From Marisediminitalea lipolytica (lineage in GTDB: Bacteria > Pseudomonadota > Gammaproteobacteria > Enterobacterales > Alteromonadaceae): a DNA stretch of 64,000 nt. The notes beneath the pieces were generated by a model. The model did not search any database, was not told the origin of the DNA, and worked only from the letters and a program-made list of their open reading frames with translations. Shown in pieces: positions 52,709-63,465 of this stretch. How positions within the stretch are numbered: the first letter of the stretch is position 1; each line of letters opens with the position of its first letter. The stretch spans positions 727,810 to 791,809 of the forward strand of contig NZ_MJIC01000014.1 in the NCBI RefSeq assembly GCF_001758465.1. The letters are read 5' to 3'. The translations under genes were made by a program, and so were the position numbers.

Positions 52709-55183
52709 ATGAAGTTAAAACAGTTAGTAGTAGCCGGAATGTTATGCTCCAGTGCTAGCTTAGCCAACGCTGCTTCAAGCAATAGTGAGTTTGTTGTTGA
52801 AGATATTCGGGTAGAAGGTTTGCAGCGGGTGGCCCTGGGGGCCGCACTAACCTATATTCCGGTGCAAAAAGGGGACGAAGTTAATGCGTTTCGTATTACT
52901 CAGTTAATTCGCTCCTTATACTCTTCCACGCACTTTGAAAATATTCAGGTAATGCGTGATGGCAATGTGCTGGTGATCAAAGTGGCTGAGCGCCCAACCA
53001 TCAGTAACATTATCTTTGAAGGTAACGACGACATCAAAGATGAGCAGCTGCAGGAAAGCCTTGACGGCAGTAACATTCGGGTTGGCGAGCCACTGGATAA
53101 AACCGTACTGACATCTATTGAAAACGGCTTGAAGGATTTCTTTTACAGCATTGGTAAATATAACGCTGATGTAACCGCTATTATTACGCCTCTGCCGCGT
53201 AATCGGGTTGACCTGAAATTACTGTTCGAAGAAGGCGACGCCGCCAGTATCAAGCAAATTAACATCGTGGGTAACGAACTGTTCAGCGATCAGGAACTGC
53301 TTGAAGACTTTGAATTACAGTTTAATACTGCCTGGTACGATTTTTTATCAGAAACCCGCTATCAGCAGCAAACCCTGCAAGGGGACATGGAAACCCTGAC
53401 TAACTTTTATATGGATCGCGGTTATCTGCGCTTTAATGTAGATTCAACTCAGGTTGCCATGACGCCGGAAAAAGACGGTATCTACATTTCACTAAACGTG
53501 AGCGAGGGCGAGCAATACACGATTTCTGATGTGGAATTAGTGGGTGAAATGCTGGGTCACGAAAAATACATTGAGCGGGTTTTGCCTCTGACGCCTGGTG
53601 AGTTATACAACCAGGCCACGGTGACGTACACCGAAGAATTTATCAGTAAGTATCTGGGCCGTTTTGGTTATGCCTATCCAACGGTGACCACCGTACCGGA
53701 AATTAACGACGAAGATAAAACCGTTAAGCTGACGCTGCGGGTTGATCCGGGTAAGCGTATTTATGTGCGTCGTATCAACTTTAACGGTAACACCATCACT
53801 GCCGACGAAGTACTGCGTCAGAACGTAGTACAGATGGAAGGTACCTGGCTATCAAATGACCTGCTGGAAACCTCCAAAAACAGCATGTCGCGCTTAACCT
53901 ATATGGAAGATGTCGAGTTTGAGACGGTCCGTATTCCGGGGAAAGACGATCAGGTAGACGTGCAGTTTAAGGTAAAAGAACAACCCTCGGGCTCGTTCAA
54001 TGCAGGGATCAGTTATGGCGACCAAACCAAACTGGGTCTGCAAGCCGGTATTCAGCAGGATAACTTCCTGGGCACCGGTAAGCGCATTGGTATTAATGTC
54101 AGTACCGTATCCTATCAGCGCTCAGCACAGCTTTCTTATACCGATCCGTTCTTTACCATCGATGGTATTTCACTGGGTGGGACGGTGTCTTTCAGTGAGT
54201 TTGATGGTTCGAGCTTTAACGTTATTCAGTATAACTCCAAGCGCTGGTCTGTCGGGGCGAACATTGGTTATCCGATCGATGAGTTTAACCGGATTAACTT
54301 TGGTTTAACCTACTCAGATGTAGAGTTATCTAACCGTGGTTACTACGAGCAAACTAACCTGTTCTACCGTCAGTTTACCGATGAACAAAACCCGGATGCG
54401 CCGATTTCATACACCAGCTTACAGAGCTCGGTATCCTGGAGTCGCAGCACCCTTAACCGTGGTTTATTCCCAACGGCGGGGTCTTCGCAGCGGGCGTCGT
54501 TTACTATTACTACGCCAAATTCTGATGTAAATTACTTTAAAACAATTTATGACGGTCGTTTCTACTTCCCATTAACCAGAGATACACGCTGGTCAGTGCT
54601 AACCAAGGTCAGACTGGGTTACGGTAACGGCTATGGTGATGTTAATGGCAATGACCAAATCCTGCCATTTACCGAAAACTTTACCGCCGGTGGTGCAGAT
54701 ACCCTGCGTGGTTTCGAAAACAACACCGTGGGTCCCAGAGGGATTATCCGCCAGAGTGGTGGTAATTCAGTGACCTTGCCGGATGGCACTGTAATTCCTG
54801 GTGACCCGTCAGGCGACTCTTATCAATTGTCGCGTCGCAGCCTGGGTGGTAATGCCATGGCTTTGGGAAGCTTGGAATTAATCACGCCGACCCCATTTAT
54901 AGAAGAAGACTCGTCAAACTCGGTAAGAACCAGTTTATTTGTTGACGTGGGTAACGTGTGGGATACTGAATTTGATTATGATGAATACCTGCAATTAGAC
55001 AGAAGTGGTGGTGATGAACTGCTGGATTATTCTGACTGGACTTTATTTCGCAGTTCTGCCGGTATTTCTGTACAATGGGTATCACCTATGGGCCCAATGG
55101 TCTTTAGCTTCTCGCGCGCATTGAAAGAGCGTGAGGGCGATGATGCGAAATTCTTTACATTTAATATTGGTCAAACATTTTAA
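52709..55183 (+). CDS. bamA: Outer membrane protein assembly factor BamA
   Basis: An 824-residue Omp85 protein with signal peptide MKLKQLVVAGMLCSSASLANA. Five POTRA domains follow (the first starts FVVEDIRVEGLQRV), then a beta-barrel with the terminal Phe of FFTFNIGQTF. The conserved barrel-lumen motif appears as DTLRGFENNTVGPRG. It catalyses folding of outer membrane proteins. A purine-rich AGGAAGAAA precedes the start. Confidence 0.97.
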   Translation: MKLKQLVVAGMLCSSASLANAASSNSEFVVEDIRVEGLQRVALGAALTYIPVQKGDEVNAFRITQLIRSLYSSTHFENIQVMRDGNVLVIKVAERPTISNIIFEGNDDIKDEQLQESLDGSNIRVGEPLDKTVLTSIENGLKDFFYSIGKYNADVTAIITPLPRNRVDLKLLFEEGDAASIKQINIVGNELFSDQELLEDFELQFNTAWYDFLSETRYQQQTLQGDMETLTNFYMDRGYLRFNVDSTQVAMTPEKDGIYISLNVSEGEQYTISDVELVGEMLGHEKYIERVLPLTPGELYNQATVTYTEEFISKYLGRFGYAYPTVTTVPEINDEDKTVKLTLRVDPGKRIYVRRINFNGNTITADEVLRQNVVQMEGTWLSNDLLETSKNSMSRLTYMEDVEFETVRIPGKDDQVDVQFKVKEQPSGSFNAGISYGDQTKLGLQAGIQQDNFLGTGKRIGINVSTVSYQRSAQLSYTDPFFTIDGISLGGTVSFSEFDGSSFNVIQYNSKRWSVGANIGYPIDEFNRINFGLTYSDVELSNRGYYEQTNLFYRQFTDEQNPDAPISYTSLQSSVSWSRSTLNRGLFPTAGSSQRASFTITTPNSDVNYFKTIYDGRFYFPLTRDTRWSVLTKVRLGYGNGYGDVNGNDQILPFTENFTAGGADTLRGFENNTVGPRGIIRQSGGNSVTLPDGTVIPGDPSGDSYQLSRRSLGGNAMALGSLELITPTPFIEEDSSNSVRTSLFVDVGNVWDTEFDYDEYLQLDRSGGDELLDYSDWTLFRSSAGISVQWVSPMGPMVFSFSRALKEREGDDAKFFTFNIGQTF

Positions 55184-55222
55184 AATTAGCTGGCAAAGAC
55201 CGGCAAATAAAAGGAGCACCTT

Positions 55223-55738
55223 TTGAAACAGTTGGCAAAATACGCAATTGCATCGGCAATGTTAGGTAGTGCGATGTTTAGTTCTGCAGCAATGGCAGAG
55301 CAAAAAATCGGCGTGGTAAACGTACAGCAAATTTTTCAGGCGTTGCCTCAGGCTGCTGAAATCCAGAATGCCATCTCAATGGAATTCAAAGACCAGGTCG
55401 ACGAAGTAAATCTGTTACAGCGTGACGGTCAGCTGTATGCTGAGAAATTACAGCGTGACGCAGCAACCATGAGCGCTGCTGAAAAGAAAGAACTGGAAGA
55501 TAAAATTCTTGCGGTTCGTGAACAGCTTTCTCAGAAAGTGCAGCCGCTGCAACAAAACATTCAGCGTCGTACCAACGAAGAGCGCAACAAAATTCTGGGT
55601 CTGATCAAGCAAGCTATCGATACCGTAGCGGCAGCGAATAAATATGACCTGGTGTTAGACGCGCCAGCGGTAGTTTATGCTGATACGAAAGACGACCTGT
55701 CACAAAAAGTAGTCGACCAGTTAAGCAAATTAAATTAA
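55223..55738 (+). CDS. skp: Periplasmic chaperone Skp/OmpH
   Basis: Starts at TTG 55223 with AAGGAGCACC just upstream. A signal peptide (to AMA-EQKIG) is followed by the Skp core, IGVVNVQQIFQALPQAAEIQ and a long coiled-coil tentacle region, ending DLVLDAPAVVYADTKDDLSQ. A trimeric holdase for unfolded outer membrane proteins on their way to BamA. The next gene would normally be lpxD; instead a terminator follows. Confidence 0.95.
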   Translation: MKQLAKYAIASAMLGSAMFSSAAMAEQKIGVVNVQQIFQALPQAAEIQNAISMEFKDQVDEVNLLQRDGQLYAEKLQRDAATMSAAEKKELEDKILAVREQLSQKVQPLQQNIQRRTNEERNKILGLIKQAIDTVAAANKYDLVLDAPAVVYADTKDDLSQKVVDQLSKLN

Positions 55739-55833
55739 TTAACGGTTTACTTATGCCGACCGGGAGCAGGTGATAATTCTGACCCCAAAGTCAGCAGGTA
55801 CTTACAGCAACAACTAGTATCTAATCGTAATCA

Positions 55834-55871
55834 ATCAGACCAGCGCAGTGTGTTGGTCTGATTTGTTTTTT
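55834..55871 (+). terminator. Strong terminator after skp, in the place of lpxD
   Basis: ATCAGACCA (55834-55842) pairs exactly with TGGTCTGAT (55854-55862) and is followed by TTTGTTTTTT. It separates skp from fabZ, so fabZ onward must have its own promoter in 55872-55969. Confidence 0.9.
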
Positions 55872-55969
55872 AGTGATTAACGCGTAAGGTTGCGGCCCAT
55901 ATGAAGTTATAGCGGCAAAATCACCATTAAGGGAGTTGTCTGCTTGTATCGTGTCGAAGGAGATATTTT

Positions 55970-56419
55970 TTGGCCAACCCACTTAACACTATAGAAATCC
56001 GCGAAATTATGGATTTGCTGCCTCATCGGTATCCGTTCCTGTTAATAGACAGAGTGACAGATTTCGAACTGGGTGTAAGCATTAAAGCGTATAAGAATAT
56101 AACGCTTAACGAACCGTGCTTTACCGGACATTTTCCTGATTATCCGATTTTTCCTGGTGTACTGATTTTAGAAGCCATGGCACAGGCCGCGGGTATTTTA
56201 GGATTTAAGACCATTGGCAAAAACGATAAGCTATACTTATATGCCGGTATCGACAATGCGCGTTTTAAGCGCCCGGTAACCCCAGGCGACAGACTCGACT
56301 TTGATGTCTGTATTGTTAAAGAACGCCGCGGGATCTGGAAATTTAAAGGCGTAGCAAGCGTCGACGGCGAAGAAGCCTGCAGCGCAGAATTTATGTGTGC
56401 AATGAGAGAGAAAGATTAA
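55970..56419 (+). CDS. fabZ: 3-hydroxyacyl-ACP dehydratase FabZ
   Basis: Starts at TTG 55970 behind GAAGGAGAT. The 149-residue hot-dog-fold dehydratase of fatty-acid elongation shows [14 protein letters not shown] (catalytic His), [20 protein letters not shown] (catalytic Glu) and FKRPVTPGD. It competes with lpxA for hydroxyacyl-ACP, so their close linkage (1-base gap) is functionally meaningful. Confidence 0.97.
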   Translation: MANPLNTIEIREIMDLLPHRYPFLLIDRVTDFELGVSIKAYKNITLNEPCFTGHFPDYPIFPGVLILEAMAQAAGILGFKTIGKNDKLYLYAGIDNARFKRPVTPGDRLDFDVCIVKERRGIWKFKGVASVDGEEACSAEFMCAMREKD

Positions 56420-56420
56420 C

Positions 56421-57191
56421 GTGATTCATGAAACTGCTGTGATATCCCCCAAAGCTAAACTTGGTAACAATGTCACAGTTGGCCCGTTTTCAGTGATTGG
56501 TGACGAAGTGGTGATCGGTGACGATTGCCGCATTGAGTCACATGTTGTCATTAAAGGCCCAACCCGCATCGGTCGAGGCAATCACTTTTACCAGTTCACA
56601 TCAATTGGTGAAGATTGTCAGGACAAGAAATACGCCGGCGAGCGCACGGAGCTTATCATCGGTGATAATAATGTGTTCCGTGAGGGCGCGACCGTGCATC
56701 GCGGAACCATACAGGACGAAGGCGTTACTCGTATCGGTTCTGGAAACCTGATTATGGTTAATGCTCACATTGCCCATGATTGCAAAATTGGCAATGATAT
56801 TATTCTGGCAAACAATGTTGCTGTAGCTGGCCATGTCGAAATTGGTGATTACGCTATTTTAGGTGGCGCTACAGCGGTTCATCAGTTTTGCAAGATTGGC
56901 CCGCATTCCTTTACCGGTGGTGGTGCTATCGTGTTACGCGATATTCCGCCTTATGTGATGATCAGTGGTACCAAGCATATTCCTCAGGGGATTAATTCTG
57001 AAGGGCTACGACGCAGAGGCTATGGCAAAGAAACCATTATGGCCATAAGGCGAGCTTACAAAGTGATCTACCGCGATAACAACACGGTAGAAGAAGCGAT
57101 TAAAAAGCTTACCGTCATGGCAGACGAGCATCCTGAAATAGGTATGTTGATTACCTTCCTGGCAGGCTCTGAACGCGGTATCGTTCGCTAA
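56421..57191 (+). CDS. lpxA: UDP-N-acetylglucosamine acyltransferase
   Basis: Starts at GTG 56421. The 256-residue hexapeptide-repeat acyltransferase catalyses the first lipid A step. Seen: [20 protein letters not shown], the catalytic His in [28 protein letters not shown] and the C-terminal helical domain. Normal length; 3 bases before lpxB. Confidence 0.97.
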   Translation: MIHETAVISPKAKLGNNVTVGPFSVIGDEVVIGDDCRIESHVVIKGPTRIGRGNHFYQFTSIGEDCQDKKYAGERTELIIGDNNVFREGATVHRGTIQDEGVTRIGSGNLIMVNAHIAHDCKIGNDIILANNVAVAGHVEIGDYAILGGATAVHQFCKIGPHSFTGGGAIVLRDIPPYVMISGTKHIPQGINSEGLRRRGYGKETIMAIRRAYKVIYRDNNTVEEAIKKLTVMADEHPEIGMLITFLAGSERGIVR

Positions 57192-57194
57192 ATT

Positions 57195-58349
57195 ATGCGC
57201 AATTCCCCATTGCGCATCGCTATCGTCGCCGGTGAAGCATCAGGAGATGTACTGGCGGCGGGCGTTATTAAATCCCTTAAAAAACGTTACCCGGACGCCA
57301 TTTTCGAAGGCATTGCCGGCACGCATATGCAGGCTGCAGGCTGTAAGACCCTGTTTGATATTGAAATTCTATCGGTAATGGGGCTGGTAGAAGTATTGTC
57401 CAGTATTCGCCCCATTCTTAAAGTTAAAAACCAACTGATAGAATATTTCACTGATAATCCGCCAGATGTTTATGTTGGCGTCGATGCGCCGGATTTTAAC
57501 CTACGGGTTGAAACAGCACTTAAAGCCAAAGGTATTAAAACTGTCCACTACGTCAGTCCAACGGTTTGGGCCTGGCGTGAAAAGCGTATTTTCAAAATTG
57601 CCAAAGCCACTAACCGAGTGTTGGGGATATTTCCGTTTGAGCAGGATGTTTACGACAAGTATCAGGTTCCTTATAGCTTTGTAGGCCACACCATGGCCGA
57701 TATTATCCCAATTGTGCCGGATCAGAACCAAGCCAGAAACACACTTGGGCTAAGTACTGAATTGCCCTGTCTGGCGGTATTGCCTGGCAGCCGGGGCGGG
57801 GAAGTAGCAAAACTACTGCCGGTATTCACGGCCACGGTAGAACAACTCTGGCAGCACAAGCCGCAGTGCCAGGTAGTGATCCCCGCCGCAAATGAACGCC
57901 GACTGAGCCAGATTACTGCCTATCTTAAAGAACACCGCGTTGAGTGGCTCGACGACTCAAGAGTGTTTTTGCTTAATGGCCAGTCCCGGGAGTCCATGAT
58001 TGCCAGCGATGTCATTCTGCTGGCGTCGGGCACTGCAACTCTCGAGGCCATGTTATGTAAGCGCCCGATGGTGTCTGCTTATCTGTTATCCTGGCTGACC
58101 CACAAGATGATGATGCGGATGTATAAACCGGATTATTTCTCGTTACCGAATATTCTGGCCAATGAAGCGTTGATCCCGGAGTTATTACAGGAAGAGGTGA
58201 ACCCGGATCGGCTGTGTGCTGAACTAATGAAGCTGTTTGAGTCCGATACTACGGCGTTAACTGCAAGATTTGTCGAACTGCATCAAAGCTTAAAACAAAA
58301 TGCCGATGAGCGGGCGGCAGACGCTGTAATGGAAGTGATTAATGAGTAA
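57195..58349 (+). CDS. lpxB: Lipid-A-disaccharide synthase
   Basis: A 384-residue GT19 glycosyltransferase that joins lipid X and UDP-diacylglucosamine. Seen: [61 protein letters not shown] and [12 protein letters not shown]. It overlaps rnhB by 8 bases. Its substrate needs LpxD, whose gene is absent from this cluster. Confidence 0.97.
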   Translation: MRNSPLRIAIVAGEASGDVLAAGVIKSLKKRYPDAIFEGIAGTHMQAAGCKTLFDIEILSVMGLVEVLSSIRPILKVKNQLIEYFTDNPPDVYVGVDAPDFNLRVETALKAKGIKTVHYVSPTVWAWREKRIFKIAKATNRVLGIFPFEQDVYDKYQVPYSFVGHTMADIIPIVPDQNQARNTLGLSTELPCLAVLPGSRGGEVAKLLPVFTATVEQLWQHKPQCQVVIPAANERRLSQITAYLKEHRVEWLDDSRVFLLNGQSRESMIASDVILLASGTATLEAMLCKRPMVSAYLLSWLTHKMMMRMYKPDYFSLPNILANEALIPELLQEEVNPDRLCAELMKLFESDTTALTARFVELHQSLKQNADERAADAVMEVINE

Positions 58350-58938
58350 GTTTATTGCCGGTGTTGATGAAGTGGGTCGTGGCCCCTTAGTGGGTGATGT
58401 GGTCACTGCGGCGGTGATCCTCGATCCGAATAATCCTATCGAAGGCCTGACTGATTCAAAAAAGTTAAGCGAAAAAAAGCGTAATGCGCTGTCGGGCGAA
58501 ATTAAACAGAAAGCTTTAGCCTGGGCCATTGGCCGGGCCACGCCGGAAGAAATTGATAAGTTAAACATTCTGCATGCCACCATGCTGGCAATGACCCGGG
58601 CAGTGGATAGCTTATTATTAACGCCGGATTTTGTCCGGGTCGACGGTAATCGTTTACCTGAGTGGTCATATCAGGCCGAAGCCGTGGTTAAGGGCGATAG
58701 CCTGCATCCGGAGATATCCGCTGCCTCTATTCTGGCCAAGGTAGAACGCGATAACGATATGATTGAACTGGATAAACAGTACCCGGCATACGGCTTTGCT
58801 GCGCACAAAGGCTATCCAACTAAAGCGCACTTTGCAGCCCTGGCCGACAACGGTGTATTATTCTGTTATCGAAAAAGTTTTAAGCCGGTTCAGGCACTTC
58901 TTGCTGCTGCAGAATCGTCGGTGACAACCAAAGGTTAA
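58342..58938 (+). CDS. rnhB: Ribonuclease HII
   Basis: A 198-residue enzyme cutting RNA in RNA-DNA hybrids and single ribonucleotides in DNA. Catalytic pattern: [14 protein letters not shown] (Asp-Glu), [10 protein letters not shown] (Asp), [11 protein letters not shown] (Asp). Overlaps lpxB by 8 bases; dnaE starts 7 bases after. Confidence 0.96.
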   Translation: MSKFIAGVDEVGRGPLVGDVVTAAVILDPNNPIEGLTDSKKLSEKKRNALSGEIKQKALAWAIGRATPEEIDKLNILHATMLAMTRAVDSLLLTPDFVRVDGNRLPEWSYQAEAVVKGDSLHPEISAASILAKVERDNDMIELDKQYPAYGFAAHKGYPTKAHFAALADNGVLFCYRKSFKPVQALLAAAESSVTTKG

Positions 58939-58945
58939 TAATAAA

Positions 58946-61900
58946 ATGTCAGCGAACTTTGTTCATTTACGGGTACACAGCGACTTTTCCATGATGGATG
59001 GCCTTAACAAGGTCAAACCGATCCTCGCTAAGGTAGAAGAACTTGGCATGCCTGCTGTGGCCATTACCGACCAGATGAATATGTGTGGTCTGGTAAAGTA
59101 CTATTCAGACGCGCACTCCCGCGGCATTAAACCGATTATTGGTGCCGATTTTTGGGTTCAGAGCGAAGATTTCGTTGATGAGCCATTCCGTCTCACTTTA
59201 CTGGCCATGAATAACGAAGGTTATAAAAATATAACCTTGCTGATTTCCAAAGCCTATTTGCGTGGTCATGTTAATCATCGTGTCGTTATCGATAAACAAT
59301 GGCTGGTAGAGCATGCCGCAGGCGTCATTATCCTGTCGGGTGGTATGAAAGGTGATGTTGGCCAGTTATTGCTGAAGAATAATCCTAAAATGCTGGAAGA
59401 TAATCTAGCCTTTTACACTACGCATTTTGCCGATCGGTTTTATCTGGAATTAGTGCGCACGGGTCGTCGTGGCGAAGAAGATTATAACCACGCTGCTTTT
59501 GCCCTGGCCGAACAGCACGACCTGCCGGTAGTAGCCACTAACGAAGTGTGCTTTATCGACCAGGATAAATTTGATGCCCATGAAATTCGTGTATGTATCC
59601 ATGATGGTTATACGCTGGATGATAAGCGCCGCCCTAAACATTATAGCGACCAGCAGTACCTGCGCACCGCCGAAGAAATGGTGGAATTGTTTGAGGATAT
59701 CCCAGAAGCCATTGAGAACACGGTAGAAATCGCCAAGCGTTGTAACGTTACTGTTCGCTTAGGTGAGTACTTCCTGCCGCAGTTTCCCACGGGTGGCATG
59801 ACTACCGAAGACTTTCTGGTCAAAGTCTCGGAAGAAGGTCTGGAAGAGCGCCTGGAGTTTTTGTTTCCGGATGAAAATGTCCGAAAGGAAAAACGCCCGG
59901 AATACGATGAACGTTTAAAAATCGAACTCGATGTTATTAACCAGATGGGATTCCCCGGTTACTTCCTCATCGTAATGGAATTTATTCAGTGGAGTAAGGA
60001 CAACAACATTCCGGTAGGCCCCGGGCGTGGTTCCGGTGCAGGCTCACTGGTGGCTTATGCGCTTAAAATTACCGACCTGGATCCGCTGGAATTTGACCTG
60101 CTTTTCGAACGTTTCCTTAACCCGGAACGGGTTTCGATGCCCGACTTTGACGTCGACTTTTGTATGGACCGCCGTGACGAGGTAATCGACCACGTCGCTG
60201 AGCTGTATGGCCGTGACGCGGTATCCCAGATTATCACCTTTGGTACCATGGCAGCTAAAGCGGTAGTGCGCGATGTAGGCCGGGTTCTCGGTCACCCTTA
60301 TGGTTTTGTTGATCGCATATCCAAGCTTATCCCGCCTGATCCGGGCATGACACTGAGTAAAGCCTTCGAAGCCGAACCGCGCTTGCCAGAGCTTTACCAT
60401 CAGGATGAAGAAGTCCGCGACCTGATTGATATGGCGCGAATTCTGGAAGGGGTTACCCGAAATGCCGGTAAGCACGCCGGGGGCGTGGTTATCGCGCCCA
60501 CTAAAATTACCGACTTTGCGCCTCTGTATTGCGATGACGAAGGTAAAAACCCGGTTACCCAGTTTGATAAAAACGACGTGGAAACCGCCGGTCTGGTTAA
60601 ATTTGACTTCCTGGGACTAAGAACGCTCACCATCATTCAGTGGGCGCTGGATATGATTAAGGAAGGGCAGGGCAAAGAGGTTGATATTGCCGCCATTCCG
60701 CTGGAAGACAAGAAAAGCTTCCGTTCGTTACAGGCAGCAGAAACAACGGCGGTATTCCAGCTGGAATCCCGCGGGATGAAAGAACTGATCAAGCGTCTGA
60801 AACCGGACTGCTTTGAAGATATTATCGCACTGGTTGCCCTGTTCCGTCCGGGGCCGCTGCAATCAGGCATGGTAGATAACTTTATCGACCGTAAGCATGG
60901 TCGCGAGGAAATCTCCTACCCGGATGCTGAATACCAGCACGAGTGTTTAAAAGAAATATTGGAACCCACCTACGGAATTATCCTGTATCAGGAACAGGTC
61001 ATGCAGATAGCCCAGGAAATGTCGGGCTACTCGCTGGGTGGCGCTGACTTATTACGCCGGGCAATGGGTAAGAAAAAGCCCGAAGAAATGGCCAAACAGC
61101 GGTCAACCTTTGAAGACGGCGCGAAGAACAATAATATCGACCCGAACCTGGCGATGAAGATCTTCGACCTGGTGGAAAAATTCGCCGGCTATGGTTTTAA
61201 CAAATCACACTCCGCGGCTTACGCGCTGGTGTCGTATCAAACGCTATGGCTGAAAGTGCATTATCCTGCCGAATTTATGGCGGCGGTAATGTCGGCGGAC
61301 ATGGATAACACCGATAAGATTGTGACGCTGGTAGATGAAGTAGGCCGTATGGGGCTGGAAATCCTGCCGCCGGATCTGAATAAAGGCCGCTACAAGTTTA
61401 CCGTAGATACCGAAGGCCGCATTGTTTACGGTATCGGTGCTATTAAAGGTGTTGGTGAAGGCCCAATCGAAGCCATTATTGAAGCGCGGGAAACTCAAGG
61501 GCAGTTTTCAGATTTATTTGATTTTTGTGCCAAGGTTGATCTTAAGCGTGTAAACAAACGGGTACTGGAAAAACTGGTACTCTCCGGCGCGATGGATAAC
61601 CTTGGGCCGCACCGTGCTGCGCTAATGGCGACTCTGCCGGAAGCTATCGCCGCAGCCGATCAACACGCTAAAGCCGAGTCGTTCGGTCAGTCGGATATGT
61701 TTGGGCTGCTAACCACCGAGCCAGAGCAGGTTCGTCAGGCGTTTGCCGAAGTACCGCAATGGCCGGAGAAGGTGTGGCTCGACGGTGAAAAAGAAACCCT
61801 TGGCCTGTATTTAACCGGGCATCCGATTAATCAGTATATTGATGAGGTTCGTCATTATGTGGATGGGCGGCTGGTTGATTTACGCCCGACCGGCAAGGAT

Positions 61901-62410
61901 CAGATGGCGACGGCAGTAGGACTGGTTCTTGGTGTACGGGTAATGACCAATAAAAAGGGACGTCGTTGGGCAATTGTTACACTTGACGATAAAAGTGCTA
62001 GAATGGACGTCAGGTTTTTCCCTGAAATGTACGAAACTTTTGAGTCAGTGCTGGAACCTGATCGTATTTTGGTCATCAAAGGACAGGTCAGCTTTGATGA
62101 TTTCTCGGGTGGCAATACAATCACCGCCCGTGATGCTATGGATATAGTCCAGGCGCGCGAGAAAAATGCGCGATCTCTGGCGTTGCAAGTCGACACGCAA
62201 TGGTGTAAACCAGACAAGTTATCATCGTTGCAGTCGATTTTGCGCAATTATGCGGGCGGTAGTTGCCCGGTTCAGTTAGATATTTTACATCCGGATGTGG
62301 CAGTTTCATTAAAATGCGACGCACATTGGTTTATTACACCCGAAGATCAGTTATTGCACGAGTTAAAGCAGTGCCTGGGTGAGCAGTCGGTTAGGTTGAC
62401 CTTTCATTAG
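58946..62410 (+). CDS. dnaE: DNA polymerase III alpha subunit
   Basis: An 1154-residue replicative polymerase. N-terminal PHP domain ([20 protein letters not shown]), polymerase active site [15 protein letters not shown] near residue 398 with preceding [23 protein letters not shown], the tandem helix-hairpin-helix region ([14 protein letters not shown]), OB fold near residue 990 and a C-terminal tau-binding part. Normal length. Confidence 0.98.
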   Translation: MSANFVHLRVHSDFSMMDGLNKVKPILAKVEELGMPAVAITDQMNMCGLVKYYSDAHSRGIKPIIGADFWVQSEDFVDEPFRLTLLAMNNEGYKNITLLISKAYLRGHVNHRVVIDKQWLVEHAAGVIILSGGMKGDVGQLLLKNNPKMLEDNLAFYTTHFADRFYLELVRTGRRGEEDYNHAAFALAEQHDLPVVATNEVCFIDQDKFDAHEIRVCIHDGYTLDDKRRPKHYSDQQYLRTAEEMVELFEDIPEAIENTVEIAKRCNVTVRLGEYFLPQFPTGGMTTEDFLVKVSEEGLEERLEFLFPDENVRKEKRPEYDERLKIELDVINQMGFPGYFLIVMEFIQWSKDNNIPVGPGRGSGAGSLVAYALKITDLDPLEFDLLFERFLNPERVSMPDFDVDFCMDRRDEVIDHVAELYGRDAVSQIITFGTMAAKAVVRDVGRVLGHPYGFVDRISKLIPPDPGMTLSKAFEAEPRLPELYHQDEEVRDLIDMARILEGVTRNAGKHAGGVVIAPTKITDFAPLYCDDEGKNPVTQFDKNDVETAGLVKFDFLGLRTLTIIQWALDMIKEGQGKEVDIAAIPLEDKKSFRSLQAAETTAVFQLESRGMKELIKRLKPDCFEDIIALVALFRPGPLQSGMVDNFIDRKHGREEISYPDAEYQHECLKEILEPTYGIILYQEQVMQIAQEMSGYSLGGADLLRRAMGKKKPEEMAKQRSTFEDGAKNNNIDPNLAMKIFDLVEKFAGYGFNKSHSAAYALVSYQTLWLKVHYPAEFMAAVMSADMDNTDKIVTLVDEVGRMGLEILPPDLNKGRYKFTVDTEGRIVYGIGAIKGVGEGPIEAIIEARETQGQFSDLFDFCAKVDLKRVNKRVLEKLVLSGAMDNLGPHRAALMATLPEAIAAADQHAKAESFGQSDMFGLLTTEPEQVRQAFAEVPQWPEKVWLDGEKETLGLYLTGHPINQYIDEVRHYVDGRLVDLRPTGKDQMATAVGLVLGVRVMTNKKGRRWAIVTLDDKSARMDVRFFPEMYETFESVLEPDRILVIKGQVSFDDFSGGNTITARDAMDIVQAREKNARSLALQVDTQWCKPDKLSSLQSILRNYAGGSCPVQLDILHPDVAVSLKCDAHWFITPEDQLLHELKQCLGEQSVRLTFH

Positions 62411-62452
62411 TTATCACGGGTCAGCAACCGGAGAGTAAAAGTAGGACACGTA

Positions 62453-63409
62453 ATGAGTATACAGTTTTTGGATTTTGAACAACCAATAGCCGAACTAGAA
62501 GCAAAAATAGAAGAGCTGCGGTTGGTAAATCAGGGCGGTGAGTTTGATGTGGGGATCGAAGAAGAGATCACCCGTCTGCGCACCAAAAGTGCCGAGTTAA
62601 CCGGTAAAATCTTCTCAAATCTTGGGGCATGGCAGATTTCGCAACTGGCACGTCATCCGATGCGTCCTTACACGCAGGATTATATCCGCCTGGCGTTTGA
62701 AGAATTTGATGAGTTAGCCGGTGATCGCGCATTTGCTGACGACAAGGCGATTGTTGGTGGTCTGGCTAAGCTGGATGACCAGCCAGTGATGATTATTGGT
62801 CATCAGAAAGGCCGGGATGTACCGGAAAAAATTAAACGTAACTTCGGTATGCCTAAACCCGAAGGTTACCGCAAAGCGCTGCGCCTGATGAAAATGGCCG
62901 AACGCTTTAATATGCCTATCATCACGCTTATCGACACTCCCGGAGCCTATCCTGGCGTGGGTGCTGAAGAGCGCGGTCAGAGCGAGGCCATTGCCCGTAA
63001 CCTGAAAGAAATGGCCGAACTGAAAGTGCCAATTATCTGTACGGTAATTGGTGAGGGCGGTTCAGGTGGTGCACTGGCCATAGGTGTAGGTGACCGAGTT
63101 AACATGTTGCAATACAGCACTTACTCGGTAATTTCGCCGGAAGGCTGTGCGTCAATTCTTTGGAAGAGTGCCGATAAAGCGCCACTGGCAGCTGAAGCCA
63201 TGGGTGTAAGCGCACAACAAATTAAAGAACTGGGCCTGATCAACGCGATTGTTGATGAGCCATTAGGTGGTGCACACCGTGACCACGCCAGCATGGCGGC
63301 TAACCTCAAAGCTACGCTAAAACAGCAGCTGAGCCAGTTACAATCGCTGCCGGTAGACAAATTAATGGACGAGCGTTACGACCGTCTGATGTCATTTGGA
63401 TATTGCTAG
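62453..63409 (+). CDS. accA: Acetyl-CoA carboxylase carboxyltransferase alpha subunit
   Basis: A 318-residue subunit pairing with AccD to make malonyl-CoA. Seen: [54 protein letters not shown] and [11 protein letters not shown]. Normal length. In the usual dnaE-accA order; tilS commonly comes next but an insertion sequence is found instead. Confidence 0.97.
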   Translation: MSIQFLDFEQPIAELEAKIEELRLVNQGGEFDVGIEEEITRLRTKSAELTGKIFSNLGAWQISQLARHPMRPYTQDYIRLAFEEFDELAGDRAFADDKAIVGGLAKLDDQPVMIIGHQKGRDVPEKIKRNFGMPKPEGYRKALRLMKMAERFNMPIITLIDTPGAYPGVGAEERGQSEAIARNLKEMAELKVPIICTVIGEGGSGGALAIGVGDRVNMLQYSTYSVISPEGCASILWKSADKAPLAAEAMGVSAQQIKELGLINAIVDEPLGGAHRDHASMAANLKATLKQQLSQLQSLPVDKLMDERYDRLMSFGYC

Positions 63410-63435
63410 GCGTTAGCAAATCGATTACTTTATTA

Positions 63436-63458
63436 AAGGGCCTTACAGGCCCTTTTTT
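63436..63458 (+). terminator. Terminator after accA
   Basis: AAGGGCC-TTACA-GGCCCTT with a T-run, 27 bases after the accA stop. The insertion sequence starts just beyond it. Confidence 0.9.
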
Positions 63459-63465
63459 ATGTGAC

